Source of the DNA: Porticoccaceae bacterium
Lineage (GTDB): Bacteria > Pseudomonadota > Gammaproteobacteria > Pseudomonadales > Porticoccaceae
Length of the DNA: 7,622 nucleotides
Direction of reading: 5' to 3'
Assembly: GCA_019090225.1 (NCBI GenBank)
Contig: JAHRWI010000013.1
Coordinates: 1-7,622 of the forward strand
The notes below the pieces were generated by a model that saw only the letters and a list, made by a program, of their open reading frames with translations, did no database searches and was not told the DNA's origin. The position numbers and the translations under genes are program-made. Below are positions 5,319 through 7,622 of this stretch, in pieces (position 1 is the stretch's first letter; each line of letters starts with the position of its first letter).

Positions 5319-7565
5319 ATGGTTAAAACCCGTGAAAGCCATACTTTTTTAGAGGCTGTCCCAGAAGATTTGGGGCCATGGTTAAGCAGGATTAAAGATA
5401 ATAATAGTCGTCTCGATGACGATATTAATAAAGCGCTGCTAAGCGCAGTCAATGCGGTTCGAGAGGCGCAATTAAAAGCGCTAGAGGCTCAGCAGCAAGG
5501 CAGCTTAGAGCTGGACGATGACCAGAGCAACTGTCTACAGGCCGGCCTTGAAATGGCAGAAATTCTTTCTGAACTCGGGGTTGCCGCCGAGGGTCTCCAG
5601 GCGGGGATTCTGTATCGAGCGGTGCGCGAGAACAAGCTATCACTCGCCAGCGTTCGCCGGCAATTTGGCAAAGATGTCGCCAAACTGATATCCAGCGTGC
5701 TGGATATGGCGGTCGTGACGGCTTTGCGTGATCGCACATCGGCTCAGGCCCTGGGTCATGATAGTGGTTATCAAACATCGAAAGTACGAGAGATGCTGGT
5801 TTCGATTATTGATGATGTCAGGGTTGCGTTGCTTAAGTTGGCCGAGCGCACCTACGCCATCCGTGCGGTTAAGGATGCCTCAGAAGATAAGCGCAGGGCA
5901 GTAGCCAACGAAATATTTGATATTTATGCGCCCCTGGCCCACCGCCTGGGTATCGGCCATTTGAAATGGGAGTTAGAGGATCTCGCCTTCCGTTATATGG
6001 AGCCGGATGAGTACCAGCAAATAGCCCGTTTGCTGGCCGAAAAACGCAGTGAGCGCCAACTGTATATTGATGAAATGATCGGCACCATCGACAGCGAATT
6101 GACTCGGCTCGGTAAGGTCGGCGAGGTGAGCGGTCGCGCCAAAAATATTTACAGCATCTGGCGCAAAATGCATCGCAAAGATATTGGTTTTTCTCAGGTC
6201 TACGATATTCGAGCGGTTCGGGTTCTGGTGCCGACAGTATCGGACTGTTACGCGGTACTGGGTATCGTACACAGTAAGTGGCGCAATATTCCCAATGAAT
6301 TTGATGACTACATTGCCTCACCAAAGGATAACGGTTATCGCTCCCTGCATACGGCCGTCATCGGGCCGGGACGAAAAGTCATCGAAATTCAGATTCGTAC
6401 CTTTGACATGCATGAAGAGGCCGAGTTTGGCATCTGCGCTCACTGGCACTACAAGGATGATGGCGAGTCTGACTCGAAAAATTATGATGATAAAATGGCC
6501 TGGCTTCGGCAGGTACTCGAGTGGCACGATAATATTGGCGATCAGGCCGTCGGCGATTTCCTGCTTGAGGAAAAGGCCTCAGAGCGGGTTTATGTCTATA
6601 CCCCCAAGGGGCATGTGGTGGATTTGCCTAGTGGTGCGACACCGGTCGATTTCGCTTATCAAATACACAGCGAAATTGGACATCGCTGTAAGGGTGCGAA
6701 AATCAACGACCAGATAGTGGCGCTCAATTATCAATTAAAAACCGCAGATCAGGTGGATATTATTACCGGTAAACATGCCGAGCCTAATCGTGACTGGTTG
6801 AATAGCACGCTGGGTTATATCAAAACCACGCGCGCCAGAAGCAAAATTCAACAATGGTTTAAATCGCAAAATCGCGACCAGAATATTCAGGCAGGACAAG
6901 CGATATTCGCCAGTGAATTTCATCGCCTGGGTATGGACGCGAGTGTCACCAGTGCTTTGGCCGAGCGCTTTGCTTATTCAAATGTCGAAGATTTTTACGA
7001 ACAAATCGGCTCCGGGCAATTGGGCGTTCGCGAAGTGCTTCATGCAGCTCAGCAAGAAGTCGGAATCGACCGGGATGGTCAGGGTTTACAGGTTCAGCAG
7101 GCTCAACAGTTTGCCCAGACAGAGCATTACATTTACGGTGTTGGCGATATGCGTGTACGCGTTGCTGAGTGTTGTTCACCACACCCAGGGCAGCCGATTG
7201 GCGGCTACAAAACCAGGGATCGCGGGGTCACCGTGCATCGCAAAGATTGCGGTAATTTCTTGCATTTAGAAAGCCTGGAGCCACTCAATATTCTTCAGCT
7301 GAGCTGGGGTCGAAGACCTCAAAGCCAGTTTCCCGTGAAAGTGGCGATAAAATCCTATGACCGAGGTGGCTTATTGCGTGATATTACCGAGCTTATTGAT
7401 GAGCAGGGCCTATTTATCCAGGCGTTGAATACGCTTGCCCCAGTGGAAGGCATGATTCAAATTGAAATGACTACCGAGATCGACGGTTTTGAACAGCTCA
7501 GTCAATTGCTGGCTCGAATGCGTCAAATCCCAAATGTCGTCGACGTCCGGCGACTTGTCGACTAA
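5319..7565 (+). CDS. relA: (p)ppGpp synthetase RelA (GTP/GDP pyrophosphokinase)
   Basis: Ribosome-associated enzyme that transfers pyrophosphate from ATP to GTP or GDP when uncharged tRNA enters the A site, triggering the stringent response. The 748 residues (E. coli 744) run in RelA order. First is a degenerate hydrolase domain: residues 96-105 read GILYRAVREN where bifunctional enzymes keep an HD motif. The synthetase has GRAKNIYSIWRKM (272-284), EFDD (327-330), NGYRSLH (338-344) and EIQIRT (356-361). A TGS domain follows at about 424-485, then a helical part, a zinc-finger-like region with C618-C619, H640 and C644, and a C-terminal ACT domain from about 673. EFDD is the EXDD variant of RelA, against RXKD in SpoT/Rel, so this should be a synthetase without hydrolase activity. 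ATG 5319 has no obvious Shine-Dalgarno sequence. Confidence 0.97.
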   Translation: MVKTRESHTFLEAVPEDLGPWLSRIKDNNSRLDDDINKALLSAVNAVREAQLKALEAQQQGSLELDDDQSNCLQAGLEMAEILSELGVAAEGLQAGILYRAVRENKLSLASVRRQFGKDVAKLISSVLDMAVVTALRDRTSAQALGHDSGYQTSKVREMLVSIIDDVRVALLKLAERTYAIRAVKDASEDKRRAVANEIFDIYAPLAHRLGIGHLKWELEDLAFRYMEPDEYQQIARLLAEKRSERQLYIDEMIGTIDSELTRLGKVGEVSGRAKNIYSIWRKMHRKDIGFSQVYDIRAVRVLVPTVSDCYAVLGIVHSKWRNIPNEFDDYIASPKDNGYRSLHTAVIGPGRKVIEIQIRTFDMHEEAEFGICAHWHYKDDGESDSKNYDDKMAWLRQVLEWHDNIGDQAVGDFLLEEKASERVYVYTPKGHVVDLPSGATPVDFAYQIHSEIGHRCKGAKINDQIVALNYQLKTADQVDIITGKHAEPNRDWLNSTLGYIKTTRARSKIQQWFKSQNRDQNIQAGQAIFASEFHRLGMDASVTSALAERFAYSNVEDFYEQIGSGQLGVREVLHAAQQEVGIDRDGQGLQVQQAQQFAQTEHYIYGVGDMRVRVAECCSPHPGQPIGGYKTRDRGVTVHRKDCGNFLHLESLEPLNILQLSWGRRPQSQFPVKVAIKSYDRGGLLRDITELIDEQGLFIQALNTLAPVEGMIQIEMTTEIDGFEQLSQLLARMRQIPNVVDVRRLVD

Positions 7566-7578
7566 AGCATCGACTAAA
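7558..7578 (+). repeat. 12-base tandem duplication across the relA stop
   Basis: TCGACTAAA occurs at 7558-7566 and 7570-7578. The period is 12 bases, so the copy is in the relA frame and repeats the last codon plus stop (GAC TAA), giving a second in-frame TAA at 7575-7577. Confidence 0.6.
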
Positions 7579-7622
7579 TTTCCGATCAACTCGCTAACCT
7601 TTCGGGTAGATTGAGAAGTCGC
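7566..7622. other. Non-coding tail after relA
   Basis: I see no start codon with ribosome-binding context and no convincing terminator here. In many relatives mazG follows relA, but its beginning cannot be recognised in these 57 bases. Confidence 0.5.

Noticed and set aside
5869..6324. 151-codon minus-strand open frame opposite relA
   Set aside because: A shadow frame of relA, rich in Arg/Pro/Cys as antisense frames often are, with no recognisable domain.
6184..6717. 177-codon open frame on the + strand inside relA
   Set aside because: It lies wholly within conserved relA synthetase/TGS coding sequence in another frame; the translation resembles no protein family and has no ribosome binding site.
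7597..7608. ACC/GGT mini-stem near the window end as a relA terminator
   Set aside because: Only three base pairs and no T-run.

Overview
The window is a compact stretch of bacterial chromosome with all eight recognisable genes on the + strand: lepB, a DUF4845 membrane-protein gene, rnc, era, recO, acpS, cysM and relA. I see no mobile element, phage gene, CRISPR array, tRNA or rRNA. The gene set, the order lepB-DUF4845-rnc-era-recO-acpS, the pairing of cysM with relA, and a RelA with a degenerate hydrolase domain point to a gammaproteobacterium. The Pseudomonas/Cellvibrio-like side of the class is my best guess, because DUF4845 sits between lepB and rnc and cysM lies near relA. No genus can be named from the sequence alone.

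Layout. Bases 1-41 are a short leader before lepB. Bases 42-4085 look like one co-transcribed block with short gaps or overlaps: signal peptidase I, a small single-pass membrane protein, RNase III, the GTPase Era, the recombination mediator RecO and holo-ACP synthase. Bases 4086-4287 form the longest gap. It holds a strong hairpin, a small palindrome and a plausible sigma-70 promoter just before cysM. Cysteine synthase B (4288-5232) is followed by an 86-base gap with 12-base repeats and then by relA (5319-7565). The last 57 bases are non-coding as far as I can see.

The genes are housekeeping. They cover removal of signal peptides from exported proteins, dsRNA processing and 16S/30S maturation (rnc, era), RecF-pathway repair (recO), activation of acyl carrier protein (acpS), cysteine synthesis (cysM) and the amino-acid-starvation alarmone (relA).

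The unusual material is at the junctions. (1) The rnc GTG start codon sits in the loop of a perfect 9-bp stem. (2) Between recO and acpS, where many relatives carry pdxJ, there is only a six-codon ORF joined to both neighbours by overlapping stop/start codons, which looks like an in-frame deletion scar of pdxJ or a local duplication. (3) Between cysM and relA, where Pseudomonas-type genomes carry rlmD, there is a 21-codon ORF overlapping the cysM stop and built partly from 12-base repeats. (4) A 12-base duplication repeats the end of relA. I found no evidence of a wholly new biological system; these junctions are the parts worth a second look.
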